Positions 1-6,518 of a DNA stretch of 13,704 nt are shown piece by piece (position 1 is the stretch's first letter; every line of letters starts with the position of its first letter). The position numbers and the translations under genes were made by a program. The notes under the pieces were generated by a model. It was given only the letters and a program-made list of their open reading frames with translations. It had not been told where the DNA came from and searched no databases. This DNA is from Spirochaetaceae bacterium. Lineage in GTDB: Bacteria > Spirochaetota > Spirochaetia > PWKH01. The DNA lies in NCBI GenBank assembly GCA_003557605.1, contig PWNW01000200.1, forward strand, positions 1 to 13,704, given 5' to 3'.

Positions 1-2
1 AT

Positions 3-1232
3 TCCTTTGAAATCATCAGGGATACATTGAAGGATGTTCCCTACTTTTTCATGTCCCATCCCATGTTCACCAAGCGTCCCGGCATATATGGTGATACCTC
101 CTTTGCCCCCTACCCTGACAGCAGCCGCAGAACTGCGCTGTACCAGCATGGGATCTTTGAGTTCTGCCGGCACATTGACTGGATGCCCGACATCATACAC
201 TGCCATGACTGGACCACCGGTCTTATTCCCTATCTGCTGAAGACCCGGTATGCCGGACAGTTTTCCCGAACCGCTTCCATACTGACCATCCATAATCTAG
301 GGTACCAGGGGAAATATCCCCGCCTTGATATGCATACCTTCGGCATTTCTCCGGAGCTTGCCTCTGAACACGGAGACATAAATCTGCTGCGAACAGGCAT
401 TTCATATGCTCACTGGGTAACAACGGTTTCTCCCACCTATGCACGTGAGATTATGACACCGGAATTCGGTCACGGGCTGGAGCATCTGCTGCAGAAACGG
501 AGCAGTACATTTTCAGGAATACTTAACGGAGTAGACTATACGGAATGGAATCCCGAAACGGATACATATATCCCGAAGAGGTACCGTATTGAGGACATGT
601 CAGGAAAGGCTTCTGACAAGCAGGAACTGCAGGGACTTGCTGAACTTGAAATTCGTGATGATCTTCCCCTCATTGCTATGATCAGCAGAATTGCCGAGCA
701 GAAGGGGTTTGTGGAACTTCTCTCCGGAACAACCTCAGCCCTAGAAGAAATCCTCAGGCAGCTTCCCGTCCAGCTCCTGATAATTGGCACCGGAGATTCT
801 GAACTTGAAGAGGCTCTCAAGGAGCTTGCAGGAAAGCATGAGCTTCTTTCTGTGATGATCACCTTCCAGGACCGCCTTGCCCATCTGGCAGAGGCCGGAG
901 CAGATTTTTTCCTCATGCCCAGCAGGTATGAGCCCTGCGGTCTGAACCAGATCTATTCCCTGAAGTACGGGACCCCTCCGATAGTCAGAAAGACCGGGGG
1001 ACTTGCGGACACCGTATCGGACATATCGGAAGATCAGGGTACTGGAATTGTATTTGACCATCTCACCAGCGAATCCATCTTTGAGGCTGTCAGGAGGGCA
1101 GTCTACTTCTGGCATGAACAAAAGGATGCCTATAAGGAAGTGCAGAAACGTGGAATGAAGAAGGATTTTTCCTGGAAAGTATCTGCACAGGAGTATGAAA
1201 GGGTGTATACTGAAACAAGGAGGCTTCTATGA
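3..1232 (+). CDS. glgA: Glycogen synthase GlgA (ADP-glucose type), 5'-truncated by window edge
   Basis: This enzyme transfers glucose from ADP-glucose to the growing alpha-1,4-glucan chain (family GT5, cytoplasmic). The reading frame is open to the left edge; 409 codons are visible. Bacterial GlgA is usually about 475-490 residues, so roughly 70-80 N-terminal residues are missing, including the KxGGL ADP-glucose-binding loop. Visible family signatures are KRPGIYGD, the HCHDW motif near base 204, SRIAEQKG in the second Rossmann domain, SRYEPCGLNQ near 921-950 with the catalytic-site Glu, and KTGGLADTV from base 990. The TTG at 27 is an internal Leu codon, not the start, because the conserved frame continues upstream of it. 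The stop TGA overlaps the glgC ATG (ATGA), indicating one operon with translational coupling. Identification is from motif recognition and is firm. Confidence 0.96.
   Translation, partial: SFEIIRDTLKDVPYFFMSHPMFTKRPGIYGDTSFAPYPDSSRRTALYQHGIFEFCRHIDWMPDIIHCHDWTTGLIPYLLKTRYAGQFSRTASILTIHNLGYQGKYPRLDMHTFGISPELASEHGDINLLRTGISYAHWVTTVSPTYAREIMTPEFGHGLEHLLQKRSSTFSGILNGVDYTEWNPETDTYIPKRYRIEDMSGKASDKQELQGLAELEIRDDLPLIAMISRIAEQKGFVELLSGTTSALEEILRQLPVQLLIIGTGDSELEEALKELAGKHELLSVMITFQDRLAHLAEAGADFFLMPSRYEPCGLNQIYSLKYGTPPIVRKTGGLADTVSDISEDQGTGIVFDHLTSESIFEAVRRAVYFWHEQKDAYKEVQKRGMKKDFSWKVSAQEYERVYTETRRLL
1217..1223 (+). promoter_or_regulatory. Shine-Dalgarno of glgC inside the end of glgA
   Basis: AAGGAGG lies five bases before the glgC ATG at 1229 and within the last codons of glgA. 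Together with the ATGA overlap it fixes the glgC start and supports coupled translation. Confidence 0.85.
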
Positions 1233-2518
1233 TTCGAAAAACTCTTGCTATTGTGCTTGGCGGCGGAAAGGGATCCCGACTCTACCCGCTGACAAAAGAC
1301 CGTTCGAAACCGGCAGTCCCCTTTGGAGGAAAATACCGTCTTGTGGACATTCCAATTTCCAACTGCATCAACAGCAATATTAAGCAGATATATATCCTGA
1401 CTCAGTTCAACTCCGCTTCACTGCACAACCACATTTCCAACACCTATATTTTTGATTCCTTCACGCGGGGATTTGTTGAGGTGTTGGCTGCAGAGCAGAC
1501 CTACCAGAGTGAAGACTGGTATCAAGGGACGGCAGATGCGGTAAGAAAGAACATCAAGCACTTTCATGACCAGGATCCCGACTACTATGTAATACTCTCA
1601 GGCGACCAGCTGTACCGTATGAATTTCCAGATGATGCTTAATGAGCATATTGAAAGCAAGTCTGAACTCTCCATCGCAGCAAAGGCCATCACCCGTGAGC
1701 AGGCTGAAGGGCTCGGCATCATGCAGGTTGATGATGACGGCTACATTACTGGTTTTGTTGAAAAACCTGCCGCAGATGAAGACATCTCCGAACTGAAGGT
1801 TCCCAGGAAACTGCTTAAGGAGAGCATCGGATCCGATTCCATCGGACGGAAGGAATATCTTGCATCCATGGGCATCTATATTTTCAATGCCGATGCCCTG
1901 GAAAAAGCCCTTGACAATGAAGAGAAGGATTTCGGCAAGGAGATTATTCCGAACATCATCCAGAACAATCTGGTCCATGCCTACATCTTTGATGATTTCT
2001 GGGAAGATATCGGGACCATTAAAGCGTTCTATGACATAAACCTGAATATTGCCTCCATTGAACCGGCCTTCAACTTTTATGACGAACAGATGCCCATTTA
2101 TACCCACAGAAGGCATCTTCCTGCAACCAAGATGAATTTCTGCACCATCAGTCAGTCCCTTGCATCTGAGGGAAGCATCATCACCAATGCGTCTATCGTC
2201 AATTCCGTCATCGGTATCCGCACCCTGATCGAATCGGGGGCAAATCTTGACGGAGTCTACTGCATGGGAGCGGGATATTATGAGAGCGAGCATGAAAAAC
2301 AGAACAACAGAAAGCAGGGAATACCGAATATCGGCATAGGCAGGGGCACCATCATCAAGAAGGCAATTATTGACCAGAACGCCCGCATCGGAGACAACTG
2401 CCGCATCGGCATTGACACCCAGAACCGGGAAGACGGGGACTTCGGTTCATACTGGATCAGGGACGGAATTATCATCATTCCGAAAAATGGGATTATTCCT
2501 TCTGGTACGGTTATTTAA
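1229..2518 (+). CDS. glgC: Glucose-1-phosphate adenylyltransferase GlgC, plant/cyanobacterial-type sequence
   Basis: GlgC makes ADP-glucose and pyrophosphate from glucose-1-phosphate and ATP, the committed step of glycogen synthesis, and supplies GlgA encoded just upstream. At 429 residues it is full length. The nucleotidyltransferase domain (about 1-270) has GGGKGSRLYPLT (11-22), KPAVPFGGKYR (27-37), YQGTADAVRKN (98-108), SGDQLYRM (124-131) with Asp126 at the catalytic position, FVEKP (176-180) with the sugar-phosphate Lys179, and WEDIGTI (258-264). A left-handed beta-helix C-terminal domain follows (about 300-429). Several blocks resemble cyanobacterial and plant enzymes more than E. coli GlgC: LTQFNSASL (57-65), SGDxLYRM, LPATKM (297-302), and the end IRDGIIIIPKNGIIPSGTVI. 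Lys419 sits where the 3-phosphoglycerate-responsive Lys lies in those enzymes. The last 8 bp overlap the end of mutT on the other strand. Confidence 0.96.
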   Translation: MIRKTLAIVLGGGKGSRLYPLTKDRSKPAVPFGGKYRLVDIPISNCINSNIKQIYILTQFNSASLHNHISNTYIFDSFTRGFVEVLAAEQTYQSEDWYQGTADAVRKNIKHFHDQDPDYYVILSGDQLYRMNFQMMLNEHIESKSELSIAAKAITREQAEGLGIMQVDDDGYITGFVEKPAADEDISELKVPRKLLKESIGSDSIGRKEYLASMGIYIFNADALEKALDNEEKDFGKEIIPNIIQNNLVHAYIFDDFWEDIGTIKAFYDINLNIASIEPAFNFYDEQMPIYTHRRHLPATKMNFCTISQSLASEGSIITNASIVNSVIGIRTLIESGANLDGVYCMGAGYYESEHEKQNNRKQGIPNIGIGRGTIIKKAIIDQNARIGDNCRIGIDTQNREDGDFGSYWIRDGIIIIPKNGIIPSGTVI

Positions 2519-2891
2519 GAGCCAGAAACCTGGCAACTGAAGCATCTGAATCCGCTTTCGGCAGCATCAGAATCTCATCAATGGCAAACCATTGAGTTTT
2601 CTGATGCTCCTTCAGCTGGAAATTGAAGTCCTTCAGTTCCACCTCATAGGCCATCAGGCGGTACTTCTTTCCCTGATTGGAAAACTCTGTGGTGTACAGG
2701 CAGGGACCCACGGTCACGTCAACACCGAGCTCTTCTTGAAACTCACGCTTCAGCGCTTCTTCGGGGAATTCCCCCTTTTTCACCTTGCCGCCGGGGAATT
2801 CCCAGGACTCACCGATGGAAGAGCCCGGCCTGCGCAGGGCAAGCAGGTATGTTCCTGAACGCCGGGCAATTCCGGCTGTGGTTATCCTCAT
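2511..2891 (-). CDS. mutT: Nudix hydrolase, MutT/8-oxo-dGTP diphosphatase type
   Basis: This is a small cytoplasmic Nudix pyrophosphatase of 126 residues, the normal size for MutT. The Nudix box is perfect: G-x5-E-x7-REFQEELGV, falling at about residues 34-57 and preceded by WEFPGGK. The C-terminal EHQKTQWF segment (about 98-105) is the EHxxxxW feature typical of MutT and NudG relatives. The likely role is to hydrolyse oxidised or otherwise non-canonical nucleoside triphosphates; a CTP-pyrophosphatase-like (NudG) preference cannot be excluded from sequence. The ATG lies six bases after the stop of the upstream membrane-protein gene and has no clear Shine-Dalgarno, so expression by translational coupling is likely. 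The 3' end overlaps the end of glgC by 8 bp, tail to tail. Confidence 0.88.
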   Translation of the reverse strand: MRITTAGIARRSGTYLLALRRPGSSIGESWEFPGGKVKKGEFPEEALKREFQEELGVDVTVGPCLYTTEFSNQGKKYRLMAYEVELKDFNFQLKEHQKTQWFAIDEILMLPKADSDASVARFLALK

Positions 2892-2897
2892 GCGGTA

Positions 2898-3350
2898 TCA
2901 GAGCAGCACGGCACCGGGAAAAAGAAAATGAAAAAAGGCAACTCCAAGAGTTACATACCCGATGATGCGCTTATTAGTGTAGTAGAAGCTCCTGACCTTC
3001 TCAATGGACTCCTCCTGCTTCTCCCCTTCACCGTCAATGTTGATTTCCACATCCTCCGGTGATTCCTGGAGCCTGCGGCTCTCAAATATGTAGAACACGC
3101 ACAGGCCGAGCAGGTTTAATGCGGGAAAGAAGTCGCCGATCACTGCGGGTCCCGGCTGGATCGGGGTAATGAGCTTCATGATCCCGACAATTGCGGTGAG
3201 TACGATCAGCACCACCCGTGACGTGGAGCTATCCATGCAGTATCCCTTTACCGCCTGTACAAGGGGAACTTTGCCGCCTATATGTTCTTCAAGGAGGATT
3301 ACCGCTCCGATGACAAGCAGCACTAACGACAGAAAATAGAATTGTACCAT
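2898..3350 (-). CDS. Unrecognised four-helix inner-membrane protein
   Basis: I do not recognise a family. The protein is about 150 residues with four hydrophobic segments. Counted from the chosen Met these are about 4-21 (FYFLSLVLLVIGAVIL), 44-61, 72-89 and 130-148. Between segments 3 and 4 is a hydrophilic loop of roughly 40 residues, rich in Glu (SPEDVEINIDGEGEKQEES), probably cytoplasmic together with both termini. It is short and lacks an export signal or enzyme motif. The longer frame begins at an ATG at 3362 with no Shine-Dalgarno. The Met four codons later (3350) is preceded by GGAG at a six-base spacing, so I chose it. The stop is six bases before the mutT ATG, so the two are probably one transcript, but that does not reveal its function. 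A small integral-membrane housekeeping or stress protein is as far as I can go. Confidence 0.75.
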   Translation of the reverse strand: MVQFYFLSLVLLVIGAVILLEEHIGGKVPLVQAVKGYCMDSSTSRVVLIVLTAIVGIMKLITPIQPGPAVIGDFFPALNLLGLCVFYIFESRRLQESPEDVEINIDGEGEKQEESIEKVRSFYYTNKRIIGYVTLGVAFFHFLFPGAVLL

Positions 3351-3356
3351 GCTCAG

Positions 3357-3360
3357 CTCC
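3357..3360 (-). promoter_or_regulatory. Shine-Dalgarno deciding the membrane-protein start
   Basis: On the - strand GGAG is followed by six bases and then ATG at 3350. The alternative ATG at 3362 overlaps this site and has no purine-rich stretch upstream. Confidence 0.5.
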
Positions 3361-3362
3361 AT

Positions 3363-3490
3363 ATAGAGTATGCATTCAGCTTAATCCAATACCGAATGGA
3401 GGTCAAGCAAATTACGGCCCCCTGAGGCTATACTTCCTGCGCTTGTATTGCATTTGGAGCTGTGGTAGGCTGAAACGCAAGGAGCTGCCG
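3363..3490. promoter_or_regulatory. Divergent intergenic region with candidate promoters
   Basis: This gap separates the - strand membrane-protein/mutT pair from the + strand protease and must contain promoters for both. On + the best -10 is TATACT at 3429-3434, but no convincing -35 stands at the right distance. On - there is TTGACC (complement of 3401-3406), 17 bases from TAAGCT (complement of 3378-3383), a fair -35 with a weak -10. Both assignments are by eye. Confidence 0.35.
3479..3484 (+). promoter_or_regulatory. Shine-Dalgarno fixing the protease start at 3491
   Basis: AAGGAG followed by six bases and ATG at 3491. This places the signal peptide at the N terminus and rules out an upstream in-frame ATG at 3443. 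Confidence 0.8.
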
Positions 3491-4984
3491 ATGAAACGGA
3501 CATATGTGCTTATCCTGCTGATATGCTTTGCTGCCGCTGCTTCACTGCATGCCGAATCAGCTGGTGAGGAGAATATCAGGGACGCGATAGTAAAGGTCTA
3601 TGCAACCTATAATACCCCGGACTACTGGAATCCCTGGAGCATGCGGGGTCCTCGAAGCAGGACCGGAAGCGGTGCAGTGATTGAAGGCAGATACATCCTC
3701 ACCAATGCACATGTAATCAGTGATGCAACCTTTGTGCAGGTGCGTCTCCACGGAGAAAGCGCCAGATATACCGCTGAAGTGAACCATGTGCTTCACCAGG
3801 CAGACCTTGCCCTGCTGAAAGTCAGCGACCCGAAGTTTGCAGAAGGGGTTGTACCGCTGGAACTGGGAGAACTCCCTGAAACCTACCAGGAGGTCTCGGT
3901 GTACGGTTTTCCCCTAGGGGGAGATGCATTGAGCATCACTAAGGGAATAGTGTCCAGGATAGAGCACCAGCGTTACGTGCACAGTTCCTTATATCTGCTT
4001 GCAGGGCAGATTGATGCAGCCATAAACCCCGGAAGCAGCGGCGGACCGGTCATTTCCGGAGGAAAGATTGCCGGGGTGACCATGCAGTCCATCCCCATGG
4101 CACAGAACATCGGCTACATGGTGCCGGCACCAATTGTCAGGAAATTCATTCATGACGCCTTCACAGGCGGAGTAACGGGATTTCCCTCCATCGGGGCGGT
4201 CTTCCAGTCCATGGAAAACCGTCACATGCGGGAGTACTACCGCCTTGGCCCTGATCAGTCCGGGGTGCTGGTGAAGACCGTATTTCCCGGCTCAGCAGCT
4301 GAAGGGAAGCTTCTTCCTGATGATGTGCTTCTCTCCATTGACGGCCTGCATGTCGGCAATGACGGAACCGTGGAATTCAGGCCCCAGGAACGTACCTGGC
4401 TTTCCTATGCCGTGCAGCGCCGAAGCCTCGGAGAACGGGTAACTGCTGAGGTGCTCAGGAAGGGAGAACAGGTTGCTGTATCCCTCGAACTCACCGCAGC
4501 AGCGGATGACCTCAGGCTCATACCCATGGAGCAGTATGAAATCCTTCCAACCTACAGCATCTACGGCGGATTTGTACTCATGCCCCTGACAAAGAACCTG
4601 CTGATGGAATGGGGGGATAACTGGATGAATGCCGCACCGAAGCATATTATCGCTCTGTACCAGGAGAATGTTCCAGAAAACTTCGGCGACCAGCTGATCA
4701 TGCTTTCACGGGTGCTTCCTGCAGACATCAACGACGGATACCAGAACATCATGTTCCGCACCGTTTCCTCAATAAACGGTATACCCGTCACCAGCATGGA
4801 GGATGCGGTGCAGATCCTCGACCGGACCGAAGAGGAATTTACGGTCTTTACCAGCATGCGGGGAGAAGGGATTATCCTCCGCCATGAGGATGCGGTTTCA
4901 TCACATCAGGAGGTGCTGATGCGCTATCGAATTACCCATGACCGGTCAGAGGATCTGAGAGAACTGGAGGGGAAACAGTTCTGA
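3491..4984 (+). CDS. Exported Deg9/HtrA-type serine protease with PDZ and PDZ_3 domains
   Basis: The product is a predicted periplasmic or envelope trypsin-fold protease of the HtrA/Deg family, acting on misfolded or specific envelope proteins. It is 497 residues from the ATG at 3491. The open frame runs back to 3443, but those extra 16 residues would bury the signal peptide (basic MKR start, hydrophobic core, probable cleavage after ASLHA, about residue 21). The catalytic triad is visible: His74 in LTNAHVISD, Asp105 in QADLALLKV, and Ser183 in NPGSSGGPV. The usual GNSGG is GSSGG here, which should not affect catalysis. A PDZ domain follows (about 230-335, with GPDQSGVLV and PGSAAEGKLLPDDVLLSIDG). 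A third domain (about 345-490) has YSIYGGFVLMPLT, VLPADINDGYQN and INGIPVTSMEDAV. This arrangement matches the plant Deg9-like group and its bacterial relatives (PDZ_3), not DegP/DegS. The 3' end overlaps nnr by 53 bp, tail to tail. Confidence 0.9.
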   Translation: MKRTYVLILLICFAAAASLHAESAGEENIRDAIVKVYATYNTPDYWNPWSMRGPRSRTGSGAVIEGRYILTNAHVISDATFVQVRLHGESARYTAEVNHVLHQADLALLKVSDPKFAEGVVPLELGELPETYQEVSVYGFPLGGDALSITKGIVSRIEHQRYVHSSLYLLAGQIDAAINPGSSGGPVISGGKIAGVTMQSIPMAQNIGYMVPAPIVRKFIHDAFTGGVTGFPSIGAVFQSMENRHMREYYRLGPDQSGVLVKTVFPGSAAEGKLLPDDVLLSIDGLHVGNDGTVEFRPQERTWLSYAVQRRSLGERVTAEVLRKGEQVAVSLELTAAADDLRLIPMEQYEILPTYSIYGGFVLMPLTKNLLMEWGDNWMNAAPKHIIALYQENVPENFGDQLIMLSRVLPADINDGYQNIMFRTVSSINGIPVTSMEDAVQILDRTEEEFTVFTSMRGEGIILRHEDAVSSHQEVLMRYRITHDRSEDLRELEGKQF

Positions 4985-6422
4985 TTTCCCCAGCAGCACA
5001 GGTGATCAGCTGGCCGCCGTGAAACCATCCGTAGGTTCCCGCAGCACTTCTGCCTGCACGCTGATGAATAAGGACCGCAGCTGCTGCGGCATCCTTCACC
5101 GGAAGCCCCTCCGAAAGCAGTCCTGCGGCAATACCCGCCAGCACATCACCTGAACCGGCACGCCCCATAGCAGGATTTTGGACATCAGCGATGAACAGCT
5201 CCCCGTGGGGTCCTCCTATGAACGTCACATGGGACTTCAGAATAATCCAGGCATGGTATTTCCTGCAGGCCTCAGCAAGATCTTCTGCAGTATTCCCCGA
5301 TGGACGGACAAGCAGGGAGAATTCTCCAGGATGGGGAGTGAGGATGCATTGCCCCTTCAAGTCCCTCGGCTTCCTGCTGAGGGCATAAATGCCCTCAGCA
5401 TCAATGACCCCGGGGATTTCAAGAGAAAGCAGCGCATCAAGCAGATCACTGCGCCCGGGGTCTTTCCCCCACCCCGGGCCGCAGAGCCATGAAGTCCAAG
5501 GCCCTTCAACAGAATTACCAAGGGGCCGCACAATCACAGACTCCGGAAGTGATGAGCTGAGATTTGGATAGATATCATGGTCGCACATCAGGGTCACCAG
5601 ACCGGTGCGTGTTGCAAGGGCCCCATGTGCCGAAAGTCTCGCTGCTCCGGTGTATCCCATTGAGCCGGCAAGCACCAGAGCATGGCCCCGAAGGTTCTTA
5701 TAGCTTTCCGGAGCAATAGGGGGCAGCTTGCAGTCGCTGTGCTCATCTAGAAGGAAGCAGCGCTGCTCTTCGCTTCGAAGCAGCTGGGAGGGAAACCCGG
5801 GATTGACCAGAAGTATTCTTCCGCATGTTCTGCGGAGTTCAGGAAAAAAACATGAAAGCTTCGGCAGTCCCATGGTCACCGTGCAGGATGCCTGCACCAT
5901 CAAGTCGTCCTTCCGTGCTCCTTCATGCAGACCGCTGGGCACATCAATGGAAACAGTAAAGGCCTGTGAAGCATTGATGAAAGCCGCAGCTTCCTTCGCC
6001 CCTCCCCGCAGGGGACCCGCAAGGCCCGTCCCGGTAATCCCGTCAAAGATCACCTGCGCATCAGCTGTGCTGCTTTGGGCCTCCTCCCACTGAAGAACCT
6101 CAATACCCAATGCCCGGCACATGGAGAGATGCAGTTCAACTGCGCTGTTCATCTTCCCCGGAAGGATCATCACTGATACCTGCTCCCATCCCCTGACACG
6201 GGCTTCTCTGGCCATTACCAGCGCATCACCCCCGTTATTACCCCTCCCAGCCAGAAACAGCGTCCTGAAGCCCTTCTTGAGCTTCTCAGGGAATGTGTGA
6301 AGGACTGCGTCAAATCCCTTGATGCCTGCCTGCTCCATCAGAAGCAGCCCAGGAATCCCATACTCCTGCTGTGCCCTGCGGTCAATTTCTGCCATCTCCT
6401 GGGCAGTAACAACGGGTAACAT
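4932..6422 (-). CDS. nnr: Bifunctional NAD(P)H-hydrate repair enzyme Nnr (epimerase + ADP-dependent dehydratase)
   Basis: Nnr repairs hydrated NADH and NADPH: the N-terminal domain interconverts R and S hydrates, and the C-terminal domain dehydrates the S form using ADP. The protein is 496 residues, normal for the fused bacterial form. The YjeF_N epimerase domain spans about 1-215, with AGRGNNGGDALVMAR (58-72), DGITGTGLAGPLRGG (127-141) and SIDVPSGL (158-165). The ribokinase-like dehydratase domain spans about 235-480, with LAGSMGYTGAARLSAHGALA (251-270), LTPHPGEF (361-368) and GRAGSGDVLAGIAAGL (420-435), the last being the family's GxGD anion-hole/catalytic motif. Small departures from consensus are NGGDA instead of NGGDG and LKSHVT instead of LKGxxT. 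The ATG at 6422 has a strong AGGAGGT. The gene stands alone, divergent from secA; its last 53 bp lie opposite the end of the protease gene. Confidence 0.94.
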   Translation of the reverse strand: MLPVVTAQEMAEIDRRAQQEYGIPGLLLMEQAGIKGFDAVLHTFPEKLKKGFRTLFLAGRGNNGGDALVMAREARVRGWEQVSVMILPGKMNSAVELHLSMCRALGIEVLQWEEAQSSTADAQVIFDGITGTGLAGPLRGGAKEAAAFINASQAFTVSIDVPSGLHEGARKDDLMVQASCTVTMGLPKLSCFFPELRRTCGRILLVNPGFPSQLLRSEEQRCFLLDEHSDCKLPPIAPESYKNLRGHALVLAGSMGYTGAARLSAHGALATRTGLVTLMCDHDIYPNLSSSLPESVIVRPLGNSVEGPWTSWLCGPGWGKDPGRSDLLDALLSLEIPGVIDAEGIYALSRKPRDLKGQCILTPHPGEFSLLVRPSGNTAEDLAEACRKYHAWIILKSHVTFIGGPHGELFIADVQNPAMGRAGSGDVLAGIAAGLLSEGLPVKDAAAAAVLIHQRAGRSAAGTYGWFHGGQLITCAAGEIRTVSPPVLSDPLTGHG

Positions 6423-6425
6423 AGC

Positions 6426-6432
6426 ACCTCCT
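6426..6432 (-). promoter_or_regulatory. Strong Shine-Dalgarno of nnr
   Basis: On the - strand AGGAGGT is followed by three bases and the ATG at 6422. The GGAGG core has a spacing of about four to five bases, which fixes this start. Confidence 0.75.
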
Positions 6433-6518
6433 CAGGGGTTTCCCGGTTTTCCTTTATGCCATCTTATAGTACATTAGTATATGTTTCACTTCAGTACAAG
6501 ATACGAGGCAGAATTAGT
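6433..6518. promoter_or_regulatory. nnr/secA divergent intergenic region
   Basis: This AT-rich gap must drive nnr to the left and secA to the right. Candidate -10 elements are TATAGT (+, 6465-6470), and on the - strand TATACT (complement of 6475-6480) and TATAAG (complement of 6463-6468). No good -35 stands at the right distance for any of them. ATTAGTAT occurs at 6473-6480 and again at 6513-6520, exactly 40 bp apart, the second copy running into the secA start codon. GAGG at 6505-6508 is the likely secA ribosome binding site. Confidence 0.35.

Noticed and set aside
1598..2293. 231-codon open frame on the - strand opposite glgC
   Set aside because: It lies wholly inside a gene with strong family motifs and its translation shows no recognisable domain; it is a shadow frame.
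2521..2534. Hairpin GCCAG-AAAC-CTGGC just after the glgC stop, considered as a bidirectional terminator
   Set aside because: The stem is only five pairs, no T-run follows on +, and on - the following bases are TCTTAAATAA. It is also inside mutT coding sequence.
3443..3490. Upstream ATG extending the protease by 16 residues
   Set aside because: It has no Shine-Dalgarno and would displace a textbook signal peptide; the ATG at 3491 has AAGGAG at good spacing.
6456..6518. Upstream ATG extending SecA by 21 residues
   Set aside because: The extension does not look like SecA and covers the promoter-like region; SecA proteins normally begin near the residue encoded at 6519.
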